Source: an uncultured Parvularculaceae bacterium
GTDB taxonomy: Bacteria > Pseudomonadota > Alphaproteobacteria > Caulobacterales > Parvularculaceae
DNA length: 59,542 nt
NCBI GenBank assembly: GCA_913055785.1
Contig: CAJXLJ010000017.1
Coordinates: 1-59,542 of the forward strand
Reading direction: 5' to 3'
A program made the translations under genes and the position numbers. The notes below the pieces were generated by a model. That model made no database searches and had not been told where the DNA came from. It saw only the letters and a program-made list of their open reading frames with translations. Within the stretch, counting starts at the first letter, position 1; each line of letters starts with the position of its first letter. Below are positions 16,896 to 24,336 of the stretch, piece after piece.

Positions 16896-17585
16896 GGTTT
16901 TAAGCGCCGCGGCGCTGTCCGCGCCAAGCTTCATCAGTTCCGGAAACTGTTTCGGATCGCGCATCGCCGCCGCGAGGGTTGCGAACATGCGCGTCGAGCC
17001 GTCAGGCGCGACGGCGTTCAAAACCGCTGGCGGCAGCGCCCGATCCGCTGGATCCGCGATCGCACGGATAGCGATAAAAGGAACGCCGGCCTGTGCCGCC
17101 GCCCTAGCAGCGCCGTGACTTTCCATATCAACGGCAATTGCCTTAGTCCGCGTAAATAGATCATGCTTATTATCGGCCGATTGTATGATGTCGTCGCTGC
17201 CCCAAATATATCGTCCATAAACAGCATCTATTACAGGGGCATTCTCCACAAACGATTTGCTGTCTGCATATTGTAAGCTATCATACTCGTAGAGTTTATT
17301 TTCATTCATGCCCGCAGATACAAGCACCGCCTCCCCATCAACTCGTGCCAGTACTTTTGTAGTAACAACTAAATCACCAGGTTTTAGCGATGGGTTGAGC
17401 CCGCCCGAGACGCCCACAGAAAGAATCGCGACCGCACCTTCTTCGCAAAATCGTTTCGCGATCCCCTCAGCCCGCGCTGCATTCGCGCCGGAAATGCCAA
17501 TTCGGACTTTATCATCCTTGGTAGCATCGCGAACCGCGTCGGCTTCGGACTTCAGCCCGCAGACAACGCCGATGAAACCGCTCAT
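16839..17585 (-). CDS. hpnG: Hopanoid-associated nucleoside phosphorylase HpnG
   Basis: Phosphorylase of the purine nucleoside phosphorylase/MTA nucleosidase fold that releases adenine from adenosylhopane to give phosphoribosylhopane. The protein has 248 residues: an N-terminal MSGFIGVVCGLKSEAD, a phosphate/ribose region ILSVGVSGGLNPSLKPGDLV, and the purine-site motif VDMESHGAARAAAQAGVPF followed by IRAIADPADR. It overlaps hpnE by 4 nt (ATGA) and overlaps the hpnH 3' end by 57 nt on the opposite strand. The middle third (17161-17400) is about 44% GC by my count, against 62-65% on either side. This points to recombination with foreign DNA within the gene, although the frame is intact. Confidence 0.88.
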   Translation of the reverse strand: MSGFIGVVCGLKSEADAVRDATKDDKVRIGISGANAARAEGIAKRFCEEGAVAILSVGVSGGLNPSLKPGDLVVTTKVLARVDGEAVLVSAGMNENKLYEYDSLQYADSKSFVENAPVIDAVYGRYIWGSDDIIQSADNKHDLFTRTKAIAVDMESHGAARAAAQAGVPFIAIRAIADPADRALPPAVLNAVAPDGSTRMFATLAAAMRDPKQFPELMKLGADSAAALKTLRRDLGLLLGRLFLSLDL

Positions 17586-18853
17586 GCGACGCCTCGCATC
17601 GCCAGTTCCGCCGCTCTGTCTCCCGACCGGATCGAGCCCTCAATGGTCGCCGGGACGCCGGTGTCCGTATGGTCGCCGGCGAGGAACAGGTTGCGGCAGC
17701 GGGTTTCCGGCTTCAACCGCCGCTTGACGCCGGCGGGCGACTGGTCCGGCGTCGCGCGCTTTTCGCGGATCACCCGCACCCGCTCATAATCGACATCGCC
17801 GAGGTCGAGCGCGATTTGCGTCTCCCGCCAGATTTTCGAGACCACGTCGTCATTGGGCATGTCGTCGGTCCCAATGGCGTGCGACGCCGAGGTGGTGAGG
17901 CTGATCACATCATCGCGCACGAACGCCCATTGGCCGTCGCTCGACACCATGCCGATAAAAGGACCGCCGCCAAGCACTCCGGTCGGCGCCGGCCGGCCAA
18001 GACGGTAGTGAATATTCAAAATGCTGGCGTCGTCCGCTGGCGGTTCGAGTTCCGGCATGATCTGTTTCAACCGCGCCGGCGGCAGGGCGAAGATCACCTG
18101 ATCGTCTTCTTCGAGAGTCACGGTCTCGTCAGTGAAATTGAGCGAGGAGACTTCGCCGCCTTCCATCCATGCGTTACGGAGCCTGGCGTTCAACCGGACA
18201 ACCCCGCCATGGCTTTCAATAAACTTCAGCGCCGGTTCGACAAAAGCGGGGCCGAGCCCCCTCTTCGCCGCGAGCGGCCGGGATGCCTCGCCGCCCAGAA
18301 GAAACGTCTCGCGAATGACGCTCCACAAAAGCTTCGCCTGCCCCTGCGCCGGCGTCGTGTTGAGAACGGCGAGCGTGAGCGGCTCCCAGAAACGCTTGTA
18401 GAGGACGCTTTTTTCATCGACGACGTCGGCGACGGTCTGTTCGCTGCCGGCGAACACGATGGCGGCGGCTTTGAGATAATCCATGAGCCCCGTGTCCGGC
18501 ACGCGGCGGTGCTTGTCGAACACCCAGAACGGAACCGGCCCGTCGCCGATCTTGACAGTCCAGCGCCGGCCTGACGCGACATCGACAAAAGGATAAGCCG
18601 CCTCAGGCGGGCCGGTCAGCGGATCGACTGAACCAATGCGCTCAAGATACGATAAAGCCGACTTGTTGCCGGACATGATCATGTGATTGCCATTGTCGAT
18701 ATCGCGCTCGAGATGCTTGTCGTAAAATGAGCGACAGCGCCCGCCCGCCTGACCGGCGCTGTCGTAAATGACAACGCGATGCCGGCTCTCAGCGAGTCGA
18801 ACGGCGGCGGCGAGACCGGACAACCCGGCGCCAATGATATGAACGGTGCTCAT
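17582..18853 (-). CDS. hpnE: Hydroxysqualene dehydroxylase HpnE (FAD-dependent)
   Basis: FAD-dependent amine-oxidase-fold enzyme that reduces hydroxysqualene to squalene, the last step of the HpnCDE route. The protein has 423 residues. The ADP-binding motif is at the extreme N-terminus (VHIIGAGLSGLAAAVRLAES, then E/D at IYDSAGQAGGRCRSF). The C-terminal FAD motif NLFLAGDHTDTGVPATIEGS is characteristic of the family. It is coupled to hpnG (ATGA) and lies 19 nt after hpnD. In most hpn clusters shc stands between hpnE and hpnG; here the two are joined directly. Confidence 0.93.
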   Translation of the reverse strand: MSTVHIIGAGLSGLAAAVRLAESRHRVVIYDSAGQAGGRCRSFYDKHLERDIDNGNHMIMSGNKSALSYLERIGSVDPLTGPPEAAYPFVDVASGRRWTVKIGDGPVPFWVFDKHRRVPDTGLMDYLKAAAIVFAGSEQTVADVVDEKSVLYKRFWEPLTLAVLNTTPAQGQAKLLWSVIRETFLLGGEASRPLAAKRGLGPAFVEPALKFIESHGGVVRLNARLRNAWMEGGEVSSLNFTDETVTLEEDDQVIFALPPARLKQIMPELEPPADDASILNIHYRLGRPAPTGVLGGGPFIGMVSSDGQWAFVRDDVISLTTSASHAIGTDDMPNDDVVSKIWRETQIALDLGDVDYERVRVIREKRATPDQSPAGVKRRLKPETRCRNLFLAGDHTDTGVPATIEGSIRSGDRAAELAMRGVA

Positions 18854-18872
18854 CTGCTAGCTTCTCTGGGTC

Positions 18873-19745
18873 TCAGACCTTCAGCTTCGGCGCGAAAAAC
18901 CAGCGAAGGGCGATCAGCGCTTTTTCAGGTTTTGAAATCGTAACTCTCGGCTGGCCATTCTCCCAGCCGCGCGCCGTCATCTTCTCAAGATACCGTTCGT
19001 AAACGCCCATCATCAACAGCGCCGGGCGAAGAAGTTTCCAGTCAAGTTCCTTCAACGCATCGCGGGCGGCGGCGAATTTGTCGCGCGCTGTCGCCGCGAT
19101 CTCTTCACGCACTTTCGGGAGTCCGGGCGCTAAAGCGATGTCTTCCGGCGTCATCGGGCACTCATACTTCTGTAAAAGTTCCGCCGGGAGATAAAGCCGG
19201 CCCTCTGCGGCGTCTTCCTCCACGTCGCGGAGGATATTGGTGAGCTGCAAAGCGTCGCCCAGCGAAAGCGCGAAGGTTTTCGCCGCCGCGCTCCGCGGCG
19301 CGCCGAACACCGGCATCGACAGCATGCCGACGGCGCCGGCGACGCGCCTTGTATACGCTGCAAGCCCTTCCATCGACGGCGCGACGATCGGACCGACGGC
19401 GTCCATCTCCATGCCCTCAATCATCAGGATGAATTCTTCTTTGGGCAAATCGTATTCGCGGACATGTTCGAGCAGCGCGACGCCGGTCGGCAGGCTCGGC
19501 GCGCCATTGAACAGGCGCTCGATTTCCTTACGCCAGGCCTTGAGCCCCGCCATCTTTTCAGTCTTCGAGCCTTCTTCGTCGGCGATGTCGTCAACCTCCC
19601 GGCAGAAGGCGTAAATCGCATACATCGCCTCGCGGCGGCGCTTCGACAGAATGCGCATGCCGGCGCCGAAGGATGTTTTCGAGCGCCTGACGGTTTCGTA
19701 AGCGTGCCGGCGCGCATCTTCGAAGGAAATCGCCGCCGTGGTCAT
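18873..19745 (-). CDS. hpnD: Presqualene diphosphate synthase HpnD
   Basis: Condenses two FPP molecules to presqualene diphosphate. The protein has 290 residues of the trans-isoprenyl diphosphate synthase head-to-head family. It has two aspartate-rich motifs, CREVDDIADEEGSK (about 47-60) and NILRDVEEDAAEGRLYLP (about 170-187). The SMPVFGAP and LQLTNILRD segments fit HpnD rather than HpnC. It overlaps hpnC by 4 nt (ATGA), so the two are translated together. Confidence 0.93.
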   Translation of the reverse strand: MTTAAISFEDARRHAYETVRRSKTSFGAGMRILSKRRREAMYAIYAFCREVDDIADEEGSKTEKMAGLKAWRKEIERLFNGAPSLPTGVALLEHVREYDLPKEEFILMIEGMEMDAVGPIVAPSMEGLAAYTRRVAGAVGMLSMPVFGAPRSAAAKTFALSLGDALQLTNILRDVEEDAAEGRLYLPAELLQKYECPMTPEDIALAPGLPKVREEIAATARDKFAAARDALKELDWKLLRPALLMMGVYERYLEKMTARGWENGQPRVTISKPEKALIALRWFFAPKLKV

Positions 19746-20677
19746 GCCGCCGCGCCTCTGCCCGCGGAGAAAAAGCCCGCAACCATGCCGGCGAGCCCCG
19801 CCGCTGCAAAGTCGAGCTTGGAAAGCGAAACCCGATCCGCGAGCGGATCGCCTTTCCTGAGCAGCGTAATCAGCCGGTCGGCCAGTCTCACGATCACCGC
19901 CGATTCCATGGCGAGATGTTTCGACTTCAGCGCCGCAGGCAATTTTCTTGCGTCGATCATCAGGGTTTCGCAGCCGTAAAGCATGCGGTCGGCGACCCGG
20001 CGCATGCCCGGAGTGAACGCCTCGCGGTCGAGATCTTCAATGACCGCGCCCTCTTCCGCCATCCAGTCGCCAACGACATAAACCCGGTCGAGTTCGCGCC
20101 GGTCGTCGCCGCAATCCTGAAGGTGATTGACGATCTGCAGAACCGTGCAGAGCGCGTCTGAATAGCGATAGCCACTCTTGTCCTCGCCATGGAGGTCGAG
20201 CAGATAGCGCCCCACGGGATTGGCTGAAAGCTCGCAATAGCCGAGCAGCTCGTCCCAGTTGGCGTAGCGGTTTTTCTCCGCGTCGAGCACGAATGCAGCG
20301 ACAAGATCGGAGCCGTGTTTCGTCGTTACGCCGGTCGCCGCCATGCTCTCGCGCATCCGGTGCGCCTTCGCGTAGTCGTCGCCATAACCGGGCTCGCCGT
20401 TGAGCGCCGCATCGAACGCCCGCAGGCGCTTGATCTTCTGTTCCGGCGAGAGGCCGGGATTGTCGGCGATGTCGTCAATCGCCCGGGCGAAGGCGTAATA
20501 GGTCGCCACATGCGGCCGCAGCGCCTTCGGCAACAGAAAAGAGCCGACAGGGAAATTTTCATCCCCCGCCCCCTTGCCCGACGGCGTCTCCGCCGCGTCA
20601 CTGGCGGTCGACGGTTCCGGGTCGGCGATCACATGTTCGGCGCTTTGCGGCATGGCCCGCACCATAAGGATTTTCAT
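19742..20677 (-). CDS. hpnC: Hydroxysqualene synthase HpnC
   Basis: Converts presqualene diphosphate to hydroxysqualene. The protein has 311 residues of the squalene/phytoene synthase fold, with FARAIDDIADNPG (first aspartate motif) and NHLQDCGDDRRELDRVYV (second motif). Conserved QDCGDD is typical of HpnC. The N-terminal 40 residues are a polar extension before the fold begins. The ATG at 20677 has GGAAAG 4 nt upstream; ATG 20653 is an alternative. It is first gene of the hpnC-D-E-G operon. It is divergent from hpnB, with only 71 bp between the start codons, so the two promoters must lie close together. Confidence 0.92.
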   Translation of the reverse strand: MKILMVRAMPQSAEHVIADPEPSTASDAAETPSGKGAGDENFPVGSFLLPKALRPHVATYYAFARAIDDIADNPGLSPEQKIKRLRAFDAALNGEPGYGDDYAKAHRMRESMAATGVTTKHGSDLVAAFVLDAEKNRYANWDELLGYCELSANPVGRYLLDLHGEDKSGYRYSDALCTVLQIVNHLQDCGDDRRELDRVYVVGDWMAEEGAVIEDLDREAFTPGMRRVADRMLYGCETLMIDARKLPAALKSKHLAMESAVIVRLADRLITLLRKGDPLADRVSLSKLDFAAAGLAGMVAGFFSAGRGAAA

Positions 20678-20748
20678 AGGCTTTCCAAGCAGGCGAGGCG
20701 CGACTTCCCGCCCTTTGCCCGGAACCCGCGAACACGCTAAGCCGGGGC

Positions 20749-21897
20749 ATGAGCCTGATCGCCTTTATCGCCCTTGCGGCCTGGATTCACCTCGCCTTCT
20801 TCCGGGACGGCTTCTGGCGCATGACCGAACGCCTGACCGAAGCGCCGGAGCCCGAACGCTGGCCGGCGGTGGTCGCAGTCATTCCCGCCCGCGACGAAGC
20901 CGCCTCGATTGCGCAGGTGATCGAGGCGCATATGACGTCCGATTACCCCGGCGATTTTTCGCTCGTCCTTGTCGATGACAGCTCGACCGACGGCACAGCC
21001 GATCTCGCCCGGGCCGCGGCGGAAGGAAAAGCGCGGCCGCTTGAGATCATCGCCGCGCCGGACCTGGCCGAAGGCTGGACCGGGAAGCTCTGGGCGATGC
21101 ATCACGGTCTTCAAAAAGCAGCGGAGATCAATCGGGACGCCGATTACCGGCTGCTGACCGACGCCGACATTGTATTTTCTTCAGACACGCTGCGCCGTCT
21201 CGTCGCCAAGTCGGAGCGAGAAAAACTCTCGCTTGCATCTCTCATGGCGCGTCTTGATGTTAAAGGAAGCTGGGCGTCGTTGCTGATCCCGTCCTTCGTC
21301 TATTTCTTCCAGAAGCTTTATCCTTTCCCACGCGTCAATGATGCGAACGACAACACGGCCGCCGCCGCCGGCGGCTGCATGCTTGTCCGCGCCGATGCGC
21401 TCAATGCAATCGGCGGCGTCGAAACAATCAAAGGCGACATCATCGATGATTGCGCGCTGGCGCGGAAAATCAAGGACCTTTCGCCGTCGACGAAGATCTG
21501 GCTTGGCCTTGCCGATGACGAGGTTCGAAGCCTCCGGGACAACGAGGCGGTTTCCTCGGTCTGGAACATGGTCGCCCGCACCGCCTACGCGCAGCTCGGT
21601 CATTCGGCGGCGATTTTATTGGCGACGCTAGTCGGTCTCGCGCTCGTCTATCTGGCGCCGCCGCTGATCGCCTTCACCTTCGCAGCCCATCATGAGGGGC
21701 TCGCTTTATTGTTTTCTCTCCTCGCCTGGGGACTGATGGCCTACACCTTCTGGCCGACCCTGAAGCTTTACGATCAGGAGCCTTGGCAGGCGATGCTGCT
21801 GCCCGTGTCGGCAGCGCTTTACGCAGCCATGACGTTTACATCGGCCTGGCGCCACTGGCGAGGAAAAGGCGGGCAATGGAAAGGCCGGTCTTATTGA
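20749..21897 (+). CDS. hpnB: Hopanoid-associated glycosyltransferase HpnB (GT2)
   Basis: 382 residues, family 2 glycosyltransferase fold flanked by membrane helices: one at 2-18 and three at about 285-375. Nucleotide-sugar motifs are VAVIPARDEAASI, LVDDSSTDGTADLA, RLLTDADIVFSS (DxD-type) and GDIIDDCALARKIK (acceptor region). HpnB proteins accompany hopanoid genes, but their acceptor has not been generally settled; glycosylation of a hopanoid head group is the usual proposal. It is divergent from hpnC. A short palindrome TGACG-CTTT-CGTCA (21941-21954) followed by an AT stretch lies after the gene and might act as a weak terminator. Confidence 0.88.
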   Translation: MSLIAFIALAAWIHLAFFRDGFWRMTERLTEAPEPERWPAVVAVIPARDEAASIAQVIEAHMTSDYPGDFSLVLVDDSSTDGTADLARAAAEGKARPLEIIAAPDLAEGWTGKLWAMHHGLQKAAEINRDADYRLLTDADIVFSSDTLRRLVAKSEREKLSLASLMARLDVKGSWASLLIPSFVYFFQKLYPFPRVNDANDNTAAAAGGCMLVRADALNAIGGVETIKGDIIDDCALARKIKDLSPSTKIWLGLADDEVRSLRDNEAVSSVWNMVARTAYAQLGHSAAILLATLVGLALVYLAPPLIAFTFAAHHEGLALLFSLLAWGLMAYTFWPTLKLYDQEPWQAMLLPVSAALYAAMTFTSAWRHWRGKGGQWKGRSY

Positions 21898-21961
21898 TCC
21901 GTTGAGGTTTCTTTCCGAAATCTTGACGCAGGCGCACCGATGACGCTTTCGTCAATTAATT

Positions 21962-21980
21962 TTGTTCCGGTACGGAACAA
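21962..21980. promoter_or_regulatory. Perfect palindrome TTGTTCCG-GTA-CGGAACAA
   Basis: Eight-base arms with a 3-bp centre, 60 bp before the small gene at 22040. The size and symmetry suit a dimeric repressor operator. The core TTCCGGTACGGAA is nearly the same as the 3655-3669 palindrome beside astB. The cognate regulator is not identifiable here. Confidence 0.45.
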
Positions 21981-22009
21981 TGAAAGCAATGATTAACCAT
22001 CAAGGCTTC

Positions 22010-22040
22010 TGATCGCCCTCGCAGAAACGCGAGGCGATCA
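22010..22040 (+). promoter_or_regulatory. Hairpin sequestering the ribosome-binding site of the 22040 gene
   Basis: GATCGCC(C)TCGC (22011-22022) pairs with GCGAGGCGATC (22029-22039) around a 6-nt loop AGAAAC, with one bulged C. The GAGG ribosome site (22031-22034) lies inside the 3' arm and the ATG begins at its foot. This geometry suits translational control, for instance by temperature or a trans-acting RNA. It is read from sequence only, not tested. Confidence 0.45.
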
Positions 22041-22312
22041 TGACCGAGCACATTCAACTGAACGGCCCGTTCTATGTGGAACTGGTCTACGAGCATGAAG
22101 ACAGCGATGACGGCGAGCGCACGGCCGCAGCCTATATCGACGGCTTTGAAAGCGAAGAAGACGCATGGTCCGCATGCCAGGGCATTCGCAAGGCGCCGAT
22201 CGATGCGATCAACGCACAGGGCGGCGGCGTCACGATCGCGCCAGAACAGCTCCTGCAGATGCTGATTGCACGGCGCTCACTCGAGGAGGCCGCGGCCGCG
22301 AGCCCAGTCTAG
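22040..22312 (+). CDS. Small acidic protein of unknown function
   Basis: 90 residues, acidic (VYEHEDSDDGERTAAAYIDGFESEEDAW), with no signal peptide, no cysteine pair and no family I recognise. The pattern of an N-terminal strand-rich half and a C-terminal helix (GVTIAPEQLLQMLIARRSLEEA) suggests a folded cytoplasmic protein. It has its own ATG with GAGG inside a hairpin and an operator-like palindrome upstream. The 3' end overlaps hpnA by 36 nt on the opposite strand. Coding status rests on the intact frame, the ribosome site and the upstream regulatory structure. Confidence 0.6.
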   Translation: MTEHIQLNGPFYVELVYEHEDSDDGERTAAAYIDGFESEEDAWSACQGIRKAPIDAINAQGGGVTIAPEQLLQMLIARRSLEEAAAASPV

Positions 22313-23260
22313 CATCGCGCGCAACGCGGCTTTTACATCGCCGGCGCGCCACTGAAGCTCCTGTTCCGCCTTGCGGCTGTAAAACGAGACCTGCCGCCCC
22401 GCAAGACGCACGCCGGTCAATGGCGCCTTCGGCGGTTTGCCGGTGAGCGCAGCGACCAGTTTCGTATCAACTGCGCCCGCCGCAAGCGCCACCCAGTAAG
22501 GCATTCGTGTTTTCGGCATGGAGCGACCGCACATCTCGCCGACCATGGTTAGCAGATCCCTCATCGCGATATTCTCGCCGCCAAGAAGATAGCGCTCGCC
22601 CTTACGACCCCGGTCGCGTGCGGCGATCAGCCCTTCTGCGAGGCTATCAACCGGCACGAAATTCAAAATGCAGTCAATATAGGCGGGCGTTCTGCCGTTC
22701 GCAAAATCGAGAATCATTTGCGTCGGCGGCGTCAGGCTATCATCGCCCGGGCCGAGCGGTTCCGTCGGCATTGCAATAACGGCGTCAAGGCCGCGCGCCG
22801 CCGCCGCTTCAACCACGCTCTCGGCCTCGCCTTTCGACCGCGGATAGGCGCCGAGCGTCTCGTCCGGGTCGATCCGAACCGTTTCATCGGCTGACGACGG
22901 CCCGATCGGCGTGCGCCGCCCGACAAGGGTCGTCAGGCTTGAACAATGGACGAAGCGGGCGGCGTCGGCGGCTTCGCTGGCGGCGACGACAATTTGCGTC
23001 CCTTCGCGGTTAACCCGATCGAAAACCTGACTATCTTTCGCCCAAAGCTGCGCATTTCCTGCAAGATGAAAAACCGACGAAACGCCGTCCATCGCCTTTG
23101 CGACAGCATTTGCATCCGTAATCGAACCCTGCAGGTCGTCTTCATGAGCCGGGTCGGCGAGATCGAAACTTCGCACAATCTCGCCGCGCCGCCTCAGCGC
23201 TGCAACCAGATGCTTGCCAACGAACCCGCCGCCGCCTGTGACCAGCGTTACGCCGCTCAC
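22277..23260 (-). CDS. hpnA: Hopanoid-associated sugar epimerase/dehydratase HpnA (extended SDR)
   Basis: 327 residues, starting with GTG at 23260. Extended SDR fold: the NAD(P) motif TGGGGFVG (about 8-15), the catalytic serine in VHCSSLTTL and YPRSK (YxxxK). The segments FHLAGNAQLWAKDS and GPGDDSLTPPTQMILDFANG are characteristic of HpnA. The precise substrate is unknown; these proteins are annotated as sugar epimerases because they co-occur with hpnB and hopanoid genes. The GTG start overlaps the stop of the paraoxonase-like gene by 4 nt (GTGA), so it is translated as the third gene of an operon headed by the sulfotransferase. Confidence 0.85.
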   Translation of the reverse strand: MSGVTLVTGGGGFVGKHLVAALRRRGEIVRSFDLADPAHEDDLQGSITDANAVAKAMDGVSSVFHLAGNAQLWAKDSQVFDRVNREGTQIVVAASEAADAARFVHCSSLTTLVGRRTPIGPSSADETVRIDPDETLGAYPRSKGEAESVVEAAAARGLDAVIAMPTEPLGPGDDSLTPPTQMILDFANGRTPAYIDCILNFVPVDSLAEGLIAARDRGRKGERYLLGGENIAMRDLLTMVGEMCGRSMPKTRMPYWVALAAGAVDTKLVAALTGKPPKAPLTGVRLAGRQVSFYSRKAEQELQWRAGDVKAALRAMLDWARGRGLLE

Positions 23261-24336
23261 GGCTGCGCGCGACAGACAAGAAACCCGTCGTCGGTGACCG
23301 AGCCGGCGATCAGGCCTTCTTCCGTTTCAAGAGCAACCGTGGCGGCGCTGTAAAGCGCGCCCTTCGGATCGTCGAACAGAATATCAGCGCCGCCGGTTTT
23401 CAGATCAGTCCGCACGATGCGCGACGGCGCCTTGCCGATCCCGAGCTTGCGATTAAGCGCCAGGCGAAACATTTTAGGGTGGACAGCCGCAATGATATCG
23501 CCGTCCTCGGTCACGGTCAGATTATCGGGACCGCCCGGAAGCGCGATGCGCTGCGTTGTCTCGAGTTTTCCGTCAGCATTGCTCAGCACCAGCAGCGCGT
23601 TTTCCCGCGTCGCCGCCAGTACTAATGCGCCGCTGCCGGTTTCGGCGAGACCGTTTGCGAACGCCGCCTTGCGAAAGACAGGTTCGCCCGCTTCATCGGC
23701 AAGGCCGCTCTTTTTCGCGCGGAAAATATCTTCCATCGCTGCGCGCCAGTTGCAGGAGGCGTGATCGAAGGTTGTGTAGAGTTCGCCGCCGGCCAGCGCG
23801 ACATCATTAGCGGCGCAATGGGTCTTCTCCGGCTCGCTGACAAATACTTCGCCATTCGCGCCGATCCGTTGCAGCTTCGGCGTCATCACCCATTTCCGGC
23901 CGGCGCGATCATAAGTCCTGTTGATGAAAACGAGCTCGCGATTGGCGTTGTCGTAAGCAAGACCATGGGGATGCAGCCCGCCCTTGATGTCGCCCGGCGA
24001 GGCCAGGGACACGACGGAAACGGACTGGGTTTCCGGCGAGAACAGAAGATCCAACGACGCCGCATAAACGCCGCCCTGCGGCAAACGCTCGGCCTTCTTG
24101 CGCGCCGCCTTTTCAACCGCCCGGCGGTCATAAGCGGTGAAGAACAGCCGGCCCGATTCCCAGTCCACGGCGAAGTCTTCCGCGCCGATCAACAGATCCC
24201 CTGTCGCCTGGTCGGTAATCGCCAGTCTGCGGCACTGGTCGGCGGTGTATTTCGAGGCGACGATCTCTCTTTTCCCATCGCAAGCCGCCAGCGCAAGCGC
24301 CGCAAAGGCGAGAGACTTAAGCCGCATTATCCTCAT
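23257..24336 (-). CDS. Paraoxonase/arylesterase-like beta-propeller lipoprotein
   Basis: 359 residues from ATG 24336. MRIMRLKSLAFAALALAAC has a lipobox with Cys19, so it is likely anchored to a membrane facing the periplasm. Hand comparison with human PON1 finds the calcium ligands at matching places: Glu53-Asp54 in GAEDFAV, Asn177 in CAANDVA, Asn228 in FANGL, Asp271-Asn272 in GPDNLTV. The catalytic-type His124 is in LHPHGLAYDN. PON enzymes hydrolyse lactones and aryl esters. The substrate here is unknown; a hopanoid lactone or ester, or an acyl-homoserine lactone, are possible but unproven. It overlaps both neighbours (sulfotransferase by 20 nt, hpnA by 4 nt). SMP-30-like function is the alternative. 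Confidence 0.72.
   Translation of the reverse strand: MRIMRLKSLAFAALALAACDGKREIVASKYTADQCRRLAITDQATGDLLIGAEDFAVDWESGRLFFTAYDRRAVEKAARKKAERLPQGGVYAASLDLLFSPETQSVSVVSLASPGDIKGGLHPHGLAYDNANRELVFINRTYDRAGRKWVMTPKLQRIGANGEVFVSEPEKTHCAANDVALAGGELYTTFDHASCNWRAAMEDIFRAKKSGLADEAGEPVFRKAAFANGLAETGSGALVLAATRENALLVLSNADGKLETTQRIALPGGPDNLTVTEDGDIIAAVHPKMFRLALNRKLGIGKAPSRIVRTDLKTGGADILFDDPKGALYSAATVALETEEGLIAGSVTDDGFLVCRAQP

Noticed and set aside
17669-18574. 301-residue open frame on the plus strand
   Set aside because: Antisense to hpnE; no recognisable domain and composition of a shadow frame.
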